Position numbers and translations under genes: made by a program. A stretch of DNA of 64,000 nt from Bacillus haynesii (GTDB taxonomy: Bacteria > Bacillota > Bacilli > Bacillales > Bacillaceae): NCBI RefSeq assembly GCF_001969855.1, contig NZ_MRBL01000003.1:310001-374000 (forward strand), read 5' to 3'. The notes beneath the pieces were generated by a model that was not told the DNA's origin, searched no databases, and saw only the letters and a program-made list of their open reading frames with translations. Positions 18,345 to 24,760 of this stretch are shown here, in pieces. Position 1 is the first letter of the stretch, and each line of letters begins with the position of its first letter.

Positions 18345-18360
18345 ATGTTGATATTTACAT
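18345..18360. promoter_or_regulatory. PadR-type operator upstream of padC
   Basis: The dyad ATGT-N8-ACAT (ATGT 18345-18348, ACAT 18357-18360) matches the known recognition pattern of PadR-family repressors. It lies 38-53 bases upstream of the padC start codon, where a repressor would block the padC promoter. Confidence 0.65.
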
Positions 18361-18500
18361 ATATAATTATAAAATGTCGCCAAAAACGATGTCAAACGAA
18401 AATACTTCCTGAGAGATTTGCATAAATACAGAAGATTGTTACGATTAATGTCAGAATTTTGAGTTATCTTAGGAAATTATGCCAATATTTAGAAAAGTGA

Positions 18501-18529
18501 TTGTCAAAAAATAAGCGATTCTGTAAAAT
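18501..18529 (+). promoter_or_regulatory. Sigma-A promoter of the rap-phr cassette
   Basis: TTGTCA at 18501-18506 and TAAAAT at 18524-18529 are separated by 17 bases, about 55 bases before the rap start. I see no ComA box upstream. Confidence 0.7.
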
Positions 18530-18582
18530 GAAAAACAACCCATAAAAAGGAAATGAGATGGGAAGAAAGGAAGGATAAACGA

Positions 18583-19689
18583 TTGAAGACAAAAATTGCG
18601 TATGAGGAAGTCGCAGGAATGCTTAATCAATGGTATGTCATGATCAAGCGTCACGAAGTAGCACAAGCGGTCTCGATTAAATACGACATTGAGCACCGGC
18701 TACCGAATATGGAAGAGAATCAAGATCTGCTTCTTTATTTTAATCTTTTAGACTATCGGCACAAGCTGTTGACAGAGGAGTTTGCCGCTTCCAACAAACT
18801 GTTCGAGGATATTCAGGAGCAAAAAGCAGATATGCAAAGCACAGATGACATGATCGAATACTATTATTTCTTTTTCGCAGGCATGTACGAATTTCATAGG
18901 AAGGATTATACAAATGCAATCAATTATTATAAATTAGCCGAGGAAAAGCTCAGGACAATCCCCGATCAAATCGAAATCGCCGAATTTCATTACAAACTGG
19001 CTATCGCCTACTACCAAATCAAACAAAATTTCCTCTCCTTAAACCATGCGAAAACAGCTCTAAAAACCTTCAAAGCACATGATGATTACATTCAAAAAGC
19101 GATCAGCAACGATATGCTGATCGGAGCAAATAAACTCGATTTATTTCGTTTTGATGAAGCCGAACAGCATTACAAGCAAGCTCTTAAAGACGCGGCACTG
19201 ATCAAGCATCATGTTCTCCTCGGCATGGCTCACCACAACTTAGGATTGAGCTATGTCAATCGTAATCTCCTCACCTTGGCCGAACATCATTTCAAAGAAG
19301 CGCTGCTTATCAAAGAGCATGAAGAATCGGTTTACGGCATTCACTCCATGTTCGAATTGACACATGTGCTGTACAAATCAAATCTTGTCAAAGAAGCCCG
19401 CAAATTGTATGAAAAAGGATTTTTCCGTGCGGAAAAAGCAGGAGAAAGGGAATATTTGTCGAAATTTAAACTTATTCATGCTCTGTATGATGAACAGGAT
19501 CCAATTACGGTTGAACATGCTTTAGAATATCTTAAAACGATCAATCTCTGGACAGATGTAGCGGAATTAACATTTGATATCGCACTTTACTATAAAGAAA
19601 ATGGAGACGCAGACAAAGCTGCCGAATATTTTGAAGAGTCTCATCATGCAAGAGACCAAATTCTGAAAAGAACGGAGGAGTTAAAGTGA
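18583..19689 (+). CDS. Rap-family tetratricopeptide-repeat phosphatase/regulator
   Basis: A 368-residue Rap protein. The N-terminal three-helix bundle begins KIAYEEVAGMLNQWYVMIKR, and from about residue 100 several TPR motifs follow (YYFFFAGMYEFHRKDYTNAI, KLAIAYYQIKQ, HHNLGLSYVNRN). Rap proteins either dephosphorylate Spo0F or block DNA binding by ComA or DegU, and are inhibited by their cognate Phr peptide. The target cannot be decided from sequence. TTG 18583 is chosen over 18553 because AAGGAAGG lies about ten bases before it. It overlaps phr by four bases. Confidence 0.9.
   Translation: MKTKIAYEEVAGMLNQWYVMIKRHEVAQAVSIKYDIEHRLPNMEENQDLLLYFNLLDYRHKLLTEEFAASNKLFEDIQEQKADMQSTDDMIEYYYFFFAGMYEFHRKDYTNAINYYKLAEEKLRTIPDQIEIAEFHYKLAIAYYQIKQNFLSLNHAKTALKTFKAHDDYIQKAISNDMLIGANKLDLFRFDEAEQHYKQALKDAALIKHHVLLGMAHHNLGLSYVNRNLLTLAEHHFKEALLIKEHEESVYGIHSMFELTHVLYKSNLVKEARKLYEKGFFRAEKAGEREYLSKFKLIHALYDEQDPITVEHALEYLKTINLWTDVAELTFDIALYYKENGDADKAAEYFEESHHARDQILKRTEELK
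19600..19629 (+). promoter_or_regulatory. Candidate sigma-H promoter for phr inside the rap gene
   Basis: AATGGAGAC (19600-19608) and GCCGAATAT (19621-19629) are separated by 12 bases. The second element matches the sigma-H -10 pattern RNNGAATWW well; the first matches the -35 only at its GGA core. Many B. subtilis phr genes have such an internal promoter. Confidence 0.3.
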
Positions 19690-19877
19690 AAAAGATGATC
19701 ACCGTTGCGTTGACTGCCGTCTTTGCCAGCCTTGTCGTTTTAAGTTTTACGTCTCAGCCGAAGGGAAATGCCGAGTTTGCCGGTCGCGCCATTTTTCTTG
19801 ACGATAAGCCGGCTCAGCTGATGGCGGGCAGAGCGATCTTTCTCGACAGTTTTGACGGAAAATCGCCAGCCGCCTGA
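19686..19877 (+). CDS. Phr pheromone precursor with two copies of the candidate peptide
   Basis: A 63-residue pre-propeptide starting at GTG 19686, overlapping the rap stop codon. Residues 1-26 form a Sec signal peptide (MKKMITVALTAVFASLVVLS followed by FTSQ). The exported part holds AGRAIFLD twice, at residues 32-39 and 47-54. Mature Phr peptides are usually five residues with a basic residue second, so GRAIF is the likely core. In the B. subtilis Phr family a single C-terminal copy is typical. The peptide would be re-imported by the oligopeptide permease to inhibit the adjacent Rap. Confidence 0.85.
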   Translation: MKKMITVALTAVFASLVVLSFTSQPKGNAEFAGRAIFLDDKPAQLMAGRAIFLDSFDGKSPAA

Positions 19878-19918
19878 CAAAACACCGCATAACCTTGCTT
19901 GTCACCGGACAAGCTCTC

Positions 19919-19947
19919 AAAAAGCGCCGCCAGTGGCGCTTTTTTTT
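19919..19947 (+). terminator. Intrinsic terminator of rap-phr
   Basis: AAAAAGCGCC pairs with GGCGCTTTTT across GCCAGT, continuing into an eight-base T-run. Confidence 0.88.
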
Positions 19948-19963
19948 ATGAAAAAAAGTACAA

Positions 19964-20032
19964 CCGGTGTCCCTGCAAATCGCTTGCGAAGATTAAAAAT
20001 GTGAAACAAATGACAGGGATGGTGCTCACCGG
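19964..20032 (+). repeat. Imperfect inverted repeat (12-bp stem with bulge)
   Basis: CCGGTGTCCCTG (19964-19975) can pair with CAGGGA (20014-20019) plus CACCGG (20027-20032), leaving a seven-base bulge TGGTGCT. A smaller hairpin CGCTTGCG sits inside. The sequence is followed at about 20043 by a short T-run. It may be a structured RNA leader or a mobile-element remnant; I do not recognise a known class. Confidence 0.4.
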
Positions 20033-20222
20033 CGAAGGGGGAGCTTTTTTGGTTGAAGTCTTTTGAAAAATCTGCTCGATTTATGGTGCTTGTCATTCTA
20101 TAAATCCTTATAATAGTCTTAACGCCAATGTGAGGCATGCTTTAGACAGGATGCAGAGGAAAATCATATCATTCAAACAGCACAATTTAGCATGAAATCA
20201 TTTTTATTTAGGAGGGGGCAAC

Positions 20223-20594
20223 ATGGAAGTTTTTGAAGAATATTTAGCGGGAATTGATCATCCGGAACATCGGGCCCGGATGGAAGAAGTGTTGGGTTGG
20301 GTAGCGGAGACATTTCCAAATTTAACGCCGAAAATCGCCTGGAATCAGCCTATGTTTACCGATCACGGCACATTTATTATCGGCTTTAGCGTAGCGAAAA
20401 ATCACCTGGCTGTTGCCCCCGAAAGTGCAGGAATTGATCGGTTTACTGAAGAAATCGTGCAGGCCGGCTATGATCATACGAAGCAGCTTGTCCGTTTCCG
20501 CTGGGATCGTCCGGTTGATTTTTCATTACTTCAGAAAATGATTGAGTTTAATATTGCGGATAAGGCGGACTGTTCAACTTTTTGGCGGAAATAA
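20223..20594 (+). CDS. DUF1801 / YdhG-like (iron chaperone, frataxin-like family) protein
   Basis: A 123-residue protein of the DUF1801 family. It begins [20 protein letters not shown] and has the conserved [20 protein letters not shown] and HLAVAPE stretches. B. subtilis Fra (YdhG) of this family has been described as a frataxin-like iron chaperone for Fe-S assembly; whether this paralogue does the same is inference. GGAGGGGGCAAC precedes the ATG. No close neighbours suggest a pathway. Confidence 0.82.
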   Translation: MEVFEEYLAGIDHPEHRARMEEVLGWVAETFPNLTPKIAWNQPMFTDHGTFIIGFSVAKNHLAVAPESAGIDRFTEEIVQAGYDHTKQLVRFRWDRPVDFSLLQKMIEFNIADKADCSTFWRK

Positions 20595-20608
20595 AAAGCC
20601 AAAAATAA

Positions 20609-20642
20609 GGGGCATTCTCTCATGAAGGCGAGAGAGCGCCCC
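20609..20642 (+). repeat. Hairpin after the DUF1801 gene
   Basis: GGGGC-AT-TCTCTC can pair with GAGAGA-GC-GCCCC-type sequence. No T-run follows, so it is a weak terminator at best. It marks the boundary to the phage remnant. Confidence 0.4.
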
Positions 20643-20666
20643 GTTAAGCGATCCCTTCACCGAATA

Positions 20667-20795
20667 ATGGATTTCACCTCATATTTTAAGAAAAGGGGCC
20701 CCTCTATCAGCCGTGGAATCTCCATTTTTGAACGTCATGATCAGCAGATTATCTCTATCAATGGAAAACTGAACAAGATCGAGGAAAACAAATGA
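20667..20795 (+). pseudogene. bhlA-like phage holin-associated gene, internally deleted
   Basis: A 42-residue frame starting MDFTSYFKKRGPSI and ending [11 protein letters not shown]. The two ends resemble the ends of SPbeta-type BhlA (MDxTxYL-xxQGPF at the start and a KLDKIE-type tail), but the central membrane segment is missing, which suggests a deletion remnant. The stop overlaps the ATG of the following bhlB-like remnant (ATGA), preserving the phage operon arrangement. It could instead be a small intact unknown gene; the assignment is by resemblance only. Confidence 0.5.
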
Positions 20796-21025
20796 AAAAC
20801 TTAGATTCAAAGGCACGGTCGTCCAGACGGTGCTTCTTTTTATTGCATTGATAAACCAGACATTGATCATGTTTGGAAAGTCAGCTTTGCCTATCAGCGA
20901 GGACCAGGTCAATACGCTGGCCGACTCTTTGTACGTCTGTGGTCGCTTGGTTTAAAAACAACTATGACACTGGCAAAGGAAAGCTGCAAAAAGAGGCTTT
21001 GAAACAAAAGGGATTAACAAAATGA
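20792..21025 (+). pseudogene. bhlB-like phage holin, frameshifted and partly deleted
   Basis: The ATG frame gives [11 protein letters not shown] and stops early. One base shift near 20810, where an A seems lost from an A-run, restores [20 protein letters not shown], then [14 protein letters not shown]. After DSLYV the frame stops at about 20955, while a different frame continues [19 protein letters not shown] to a stop at 21025. This is the order of the SPP1/SPbeta holin BhlB with part of the second helix missing. At least two lesions are present, so no functional holin is made. Confidence 0.8.
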
Positions 21026-21076
21026 GGTTGCCGGCTGGCAGCCTTTTTTATTTAAAACAAAATAGGAGGGGTTCAA

Positions 21077-21445
21077 ATGGTTAAAGTCGTGAAAAATTTT
21101 GTAAAAGTCAATCAATATACCCGACCAGGGCTGAAGTTGGCAGGAGTGAAAGGGATTGTCATGCACTGGACGGCTGCTCCTGGCGCGTCCGCACTGAATG
21201 AGCGGAATTATTTCAATGGCACATGTATCGTTGATAAACGTTACGCGTCAGCCCATTATTTTGCGGACCATAAAGAAGCGCAGCACATTATTATCCCTGA
21301 AAATGAGGTGGTCTATCATGCACATGACCAAAATCGCTGTTACGTGAGTTTCCTTAAACCGAACGCTAACACAAAGTCGATCAGCGTTGAAATTGCACAT
21401 ATAAACCTAATTTTAAGGATCTTCATCATTTTTTATATATGTTAA
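21077..21445 (+). pseudogene. Phage-type N-acetylmuramoyl-L-alanine amidase, truncated
   Basis: The frame starts MVKVVKNFVKVNQYTRPGLK behind GGAGGGG and reads as an amidase_2-type domain: VMHWTAAPGAS holds the first zinc-ligand histidine (H30), SAHYFADHKEAQHII the middle strand, and AHDQNRC follows. Homology ends near SISVEI (about residue 107), and the last 15 residues (hydrophobic, AT-rich coding) look unrelated. The distal zinc ligand and any cell-wall-binding domain are absent. It follows the holin remnants as in a phage lysis cassette. Confidence 0.82.
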
Positions 21446-21616
21446 AAACATTTCATATAATAAGGCTTATCAGAAGAAAAAGTGTAAACCAATTGAGTAA
21501 AAATAGGTTTAAGCTTTTTTCTTTTTTGATCATTCGAGCAGTAAACAAAGTCTATTCATCGGGTATAAAAAGTGTCATAATTCTTATGTAGATGGTTAAT
21601 CGTAAGGAGCATAAAA

Positions 21617-22072
21617 ATGAAACGTGATATAAACAATAATCAAGATAAAAAAAATAAATTAGATGAATTTCAGGAGGTATTTGAAACCGTTTTTCGGAAA
21701 TTAAAAAAACAGAATGAATTCTTTCCTAAGACCAAATACAAGCTTTCTGACGGTCATATATTGGTTCTGATGTATCTTTCTAAAAAAGAAACTTCTACGG
21801 TTTCCGATATTACTTCTTATTTAGGTATTACTTCAGGAGGCGGGACGGTTCTTACCGATGCCCTTTTAAAACATAATTTGATTACTCGTACTAGGTCAGA
21901 AACCGATAGACGAGTGATCAAATTATCTCTCACAAAAGAAGGAAAAAATATCGTTGACCAAATTATAAAACAGAGAACTAAAATGTTTGTTCAACTCTTT
22001 GATGGCATTGAACAGGAGGATATCCAAAAGATTATTAATATATTCTATAAATTAGATGATATATTAACGTAG
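21617..22072 (+). CDS. MarR-family transcriptional regulator
   Basis: A 151-residue winged-helix regulator. The HTH lies around TVSDITSYLGITSGGGTVLTD, followed by the wing LITRTRSETDRRVIKLSLTKEGK (quoted in part), both diagnostic of MarR. The base composition is clearly more AT-rich than the core genes around, in keeping with transfer. AAGGAG precedes the ATG. It is followed by a terminator and then, after palindromes at 22179-22227, by a monooxygenase gene that it may control. The inducer is unknown. Confidence 0.9.
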   Translation: MKRDINNNQDKKNKLDEFQEVFETVFRKLKKQNEFFPKTKYKLSDGHILVLMYLSKKETSTVSDITSYLGITSGGGTVLTDALLKHNLITRTRSETDRRVIKLSLTKEGKNIVDQIIKQRTKMFVQLFDGIEQEDIQKIINIFYKLDDILT

Positions 22073-22106
22073 TTTGGTTGTACGCCTAATGATTTGGAGG
22101 ATTTGA

Positions 22107-22155
22107 TAAAAACCTTCGTTAATGAGAATTATTTTCATTGACGAAGGTTTTTATT
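22107..22155 (+). terminator. Intrinsic terminator after the MarR gene
   Basis: AAAACCTTCGT pairs with ACGAAGGTTTTT across a loop that holds a second small pairing (AATGA/TCATT). Confidence 0.85.
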
Positions 22156-22178
22156 TGTGATAAATTTCAAATAGTTAA

Positions 22179-22197
22179 TATCTTATTTAATAAGATA
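22179..22197. promoter_or_regulatory. Perfect palindrome, probable MarR-type operator
   Basis: TATCTTATT-T-AATAAGATA is a perfect 19-bp dyad between the MarR gene and the monooxygenase gene. Length and symmetry fit a MarR dimer site. Confidence 0.55.
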
Positions 22198-22208
22198 ATT
22201 ATTCAGTA

Positions 22209-22227
22209 AGGTATTGACTTAGTACCT
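22209..22227. promoter_or_regulatory. Second dyad enclosing a TTGACT element
   Basis: AGGTA (22209-22213) and TACCT (22223-22227) flank TTGACTTAG, placing a -35-like TTGACT (22214-22219) inside the dyad. No well-spaced -10 is visible, so promoter assignment is uncertain. Confidence 0.4.
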
Positions 22228-22268
22228 CATTTTATTCTCAAATTTAAACAATAGGAGTGAATTTGCTT

Positions 22269-22595
22269 ATGTTTATCAGTCAAGCTTGTTTTGAAGGTGA
22301 TAAAACAAATGAACATAAAATCATCGCAAAACTTCAGAAAACAATGAATGAAACATTCAACACACCAGGGTTAGTATCCGTTGATTGCTGGTTGAAAGAA
22401 AATAAGGATCGTGTTGAATATGTATTTGTTACAAAGTGGGAAAGTAAAGATCACTTTAAAACATGGGTAACAAGAGAAGACCATGTTGAAGAACATAAAG
22501 AAATGAATAAGCAAAAACAACAAGGACAACAAGGAGAAGTGAAAATTAAAAAGACTCTTCGCCAATATCAAGTAGTAGACGTGACTTCCTTATAA
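22269..22595 (+). CDS. Antibiotic-biosynthesis-monooxygenase (ABM) domain protein
   Basis: A 108-residue ferredoxin-like fold protein. The FVTKWESKDHFKTWV and REDHVEEHKEM stretches are typical of ABM/IsdG-like small monooxygenases, which act on quinones, aromatic compounds or haem. The substrate is not evident. ATG 22269 is preferred (AGGAG about 11 bases upstream); GTG 22257 and TTG 22263 are in frame. AT-rich like the MarR gene before it, with which it probably forms a regulated unit. Confidence 0.75.
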   Translation: MFISQACFEGDKTNEHKIIAKLQKTMNETFNTPGLVSVDCWLKENKDRVEYVFVTKWESKDHFKTWVTREDHVEEHKEMNKQKQQGQQGEVKIKKTLRQYQVVDVTSL

Positions 22596-22663
22596 TTTTC
22601 AAGTGAATTTAACGCTGGAATCATGATAGTGTTTCTACCTTTATTTCATTTATATTAGCCTCA

Positions 22664-22762
22664 TTAAATTATGGGTATGTGAATGGTTTTCTGCACATGC
22701 TCCGGCAGCATCATGGCTGACCATTTGATTGATCCACGATCTTTTAGGTTTTCGTCTCTCAT
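22664..22762 (-). pseudogene. yolD-like gene fragment (N-terminal 32 residues)
   Basis: On the minus strand an ATG behind GAGGAG opens MRDENLKDRGSIKWSAMMLP, followed by EHVQKT and a stop. DRGxIKWxAMMLPEHV is the conserved start of YolD-like proteins (about 100-110 residues), which usually accompany a UvrX-type Y-family DNA polymerase on mobile elements. Homology ends after EHVQ, so this is a truncated relic. It supports a phage or mobile-element origin of the surrounding island. Confidence 0.7.
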
Positions 22763-22877
22763 GTTGTTCATCTCCTCTTGGAAGATTGCACAGGAACAAG
22801 AAACAAATCCAAATATTCATGAATTGTTACTCTGTTCTCAGGCTAGGGAAAAGCACATGCTACAAAACGGTTAACAT

Positions 22878-22906
22878 AAAAAAGCAGGCTTAATGCCTGC
22901 TTTTTT
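22878..22906. terminator. Intrinsic terminator at the right end of the island
   Basis: AAAAAAGCAGGC pairs with GCCTGCTTTTTT across TTAAT. It works on both strands. The gene it originally served is unclear. Confidence 0.8.
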
Positions 22907-22924
22907 GAGAGTGAAAAAAACTAA

Positions 22925-22971
22925 CAACTGCCTAACGGAAAAACGTTACTTTTCGAAATGATGCAGTTTTT
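22925..22971 (-). terminator. Possible terminator of yutJ
   Basis: Read on the minus strand, AACTGC and GCAGTT enclose a 31-base loop and are followed after GTTAG by seven T residues. The loop is long, so strength is uncertain. Confidence 0.4.
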
Positions 22972-23027
22972 TTAAAACTTAATATGGAAAAAACTTATAT
23001 CAGGGTTTCATGAACATTCGCGAAACT

Positions 23028-24095
23028 CTACCCGTTATGATGCTTATACATCCAAAGCAAGCCGGATTTCAGCAAGCGAGGCACTCTGCCGATCAACGGT
23101 CGTTCGGCAACTAAACCGAACCCGGCTTTTTTGCCGAGTGAACCGAGGACGCCTTTCAGCTTGAATTTTGGCATCGTTTCAGGAAGAGGTTCGCCTTTCC
23201 AGCGCAGTTCAAGCACTTGGACGATTTGTTCCGCCTGGGCTTCAGCCAGCTGTGCGCTCGGCGCGTGAGGCAGGCTTGCACAGTCGCCGACAACATAAAC
23301 GTGTTCGTCTCCCGGCAGGTTATGGTGCGGCGTCAGGACGACACGCCCTTGCGGATCTTTTTCCACATCGAGATCCCGAACGACTTGATTCGGCTGTATC
23401 CCCGCTGTCCAGACGATGGCATCGGCGTGAATCGGGTCGTCATGATTGTAGACGATGCCTTCTTCCACCTTTGTAATATTGGCGCAGTTGATAATCTTGA
23501 CGCCGTGCTCTTCAAACCAGCTTTGAACATATTTGCTCAAACGCTTCGGGAAGCTCGATAAAATTAATTCTCCCCGGTCAAAAAGGATGATGTTCAAATC
23601 CTTTCGGCTTTCCCTCAGCTCGCTCGCAAGCTCAACGCCGCTCAGTCCTGCCCCGACGATCGCAACGGTGGCTTCCGCATTTAAGTTGTTGAGCGCCTGG
23701 TACGTGCTGCGTGATTGATCGATTGTCTGAATGCTGTAGGTATGTTCAGGCGCCCCGGGAACATTGTGATATTTATCTTCACAGCCGAGTCCGATGACGG
23801 TGTCATCATAAGATATCGGCTCTCTGTCATGAAACAAAACCTTCTTCCCTTCCAAATCAACAGACGAAATCGTCCCGTATTCAATCTTTAACTTCGGGTG
23901 ATCCGGGAAGGACACTCTGATATGATGATCGGAAATCGTCCCCGCAGCCAGTGCGTAGTACTCCGTTTTCAAACAATGGTAAGGGTTTCTGTCGATTAAA
24001 GTGATCATCACATCATCTGGCAGCTGATTAGGCAACAAACGATGAATGATGCGCATATTTCCGTACCCGCCGCCGAGCAAGACTAAATTTCTCAT
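23028..24095 (-). CDS. yutJ: YutJ, NADH dehydrogenase-like flavoprotein
   Basis: A 355-residue protein of the type II NADH dehydrogenase / pyridine nucleotide-disulfide reductase fold. The FAD motif is LLGGGYGNMRI near residues 5-15, the NAD(H) motif is IVGAGLSGVELASEL, and the second FAD contact is in HVYVVGDCASLP. The C-terminus lacks an obvious long amphipathic membrane anchor. Electron acceptor is not known. It is divergent from yuzB, with a 272-base region between them in which I see no clear operator. In B. subtilis it directly follows yuzD. Confidence 0.9.
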   Translation of the reverse strand: MRNLVLLGGGYGNMRIIHRLLPNQLPDDVMITLIDRNPYHCLKTEYYALAAGTISDHHIRVSFPDHPKLKIEYGTISSVDLEGKKVLFHDREPISYDDTVIGLGCEDKYHNVPGAPEHTYSIQTIDQSRSTYQALNNLNAEATVAIVGAGLSGVELASELRESRKDLNIILFDRGELILSSFPKRLSKYVQSWFEEHGVKIINCANITKVEEGIVYNHDDPIHADAIVWTAGIQPNQVVRDLDVEKDPQGRVVLTPHHNLPGDEHVYVVGDCASLPHAPSAQLAEAQAEQIVQVLELRWKGEPLPETMPKFKLKGVLGSLGKKAGFGLVAERPLIGRVPRLLKSGLLWMYKHHNG

Positions 24096-24367
24096 TGGTA
24101 ATTCCCCTTTTCCCCTCAGATTAAGAAACTCACCTTTTACACTGCAAAAATAAAAAACTATGTAAATACCCTCTAGAATTATATCTAATTTGATGTAAAA
24201 TCACAATATTTCTCGGGAAAATAACCTACATATCCGCCTCGAATTGATAATTAGTAAAACTCTTTAAAGTATTAATATGTTACAAAAGCTTTATTCGCCA
24301 GCCTTAAACTTTTGACTATTGAAACGTAAATAGGGTACGATAAAAAAGCGATGTGAGGTGAAAAAAA

Positions 24368-24604
24368 GTGTTTCCAATCGTTGAGTTTTGCGTCAGCAAT
24401 CTTGCCCAAGGTTCTCAGGAAGCAAAAGAAATATTGGAAAAAGATCCGAATTTGGACGTTGTCGAATACGGATGCCTGAGTTACTGCGGACAATGCATGC
24501 AGACCATGTATGCTCTTGTAAACGGAGAAATGGTGACAGCGAATAATCCGGCTGAATTAGTCGAAAATATATACAAGTTCATTGATGAAAATGAACTCAT
24601 TTAA
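24368..24604 (+). CDS. yuzB: YuzB, DUF1450 family protein
   Basis: A 78-residue protein starting at GTG 24368 behind GAGGTG. It has three conserved cysteines in [13 protein letters not shown] (C-x3-C-x2-C) and an early cysteine in [13 protein letters not shown], an arrangement like thioredoxin-fold [2Fe-2S] ferredoxins of the DUF1450/NuoE-like type. A role in Fe-S or redox chemistry is inference. A wobble-rich terminator follows at 24606-24636. Confidence 0.88.
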   Translation: MFPIVEFCVSNLAQGSQEAKEILEKDPNLDVVEYGCLSYCGQCMQTMYALVNGEMVTANNPAELVENIYKFIDENELI

Positions 24605-24605
24605 A

Positions 24606-24636
24606 AACGGGGTCATCTTGGTGATCTCGTTTTTTC
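24606..24636 (+). terminator. Intrinsic terminator after yuzB
   Basis: AACGGGGTCATC pairs with GGTGATCTCGTT (several G-U pairs), followed by TTTTTT. Confidence 0.75.
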
Positions 24637-24760
24637 ATGTGAAGTCTTTATTTGAAAGGGTTTACATAAAAAGAGAAAAAATTCGTAAAAATTTTTGTGG
24701 ACAGGCCAATCATTAATTGTTATCTTAATTAAAGTTTAAAAAATAATAAGAGGTGTGGTC

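Larger units (their letters stand above)
19878..20222. other. Intergenic region between phr and the DUF1801 gene
   Basis: Holds the rap-phr terminator (19919-19947) and a large imperfect inverted repeat (19964-20032), described separately. A TATAAT at about 20107 is a possible -10 for the following gene but has no well-spaced -35. No convincing coding sequence is present. Confidence 0.6.

Noticed and set aside
22683-22874. 63-codon plus-strand open frame
   Set aside because: It overlaps the yolD fragment on the minus strand, lacks a ribosome-binding site and looks like a shadow frame.
24637-24760. Purine riboswitch before the nucleoside transporter yutK
   Set aside because: The region is short and AT-rich and shows no three-way-junction aptamer sequence.
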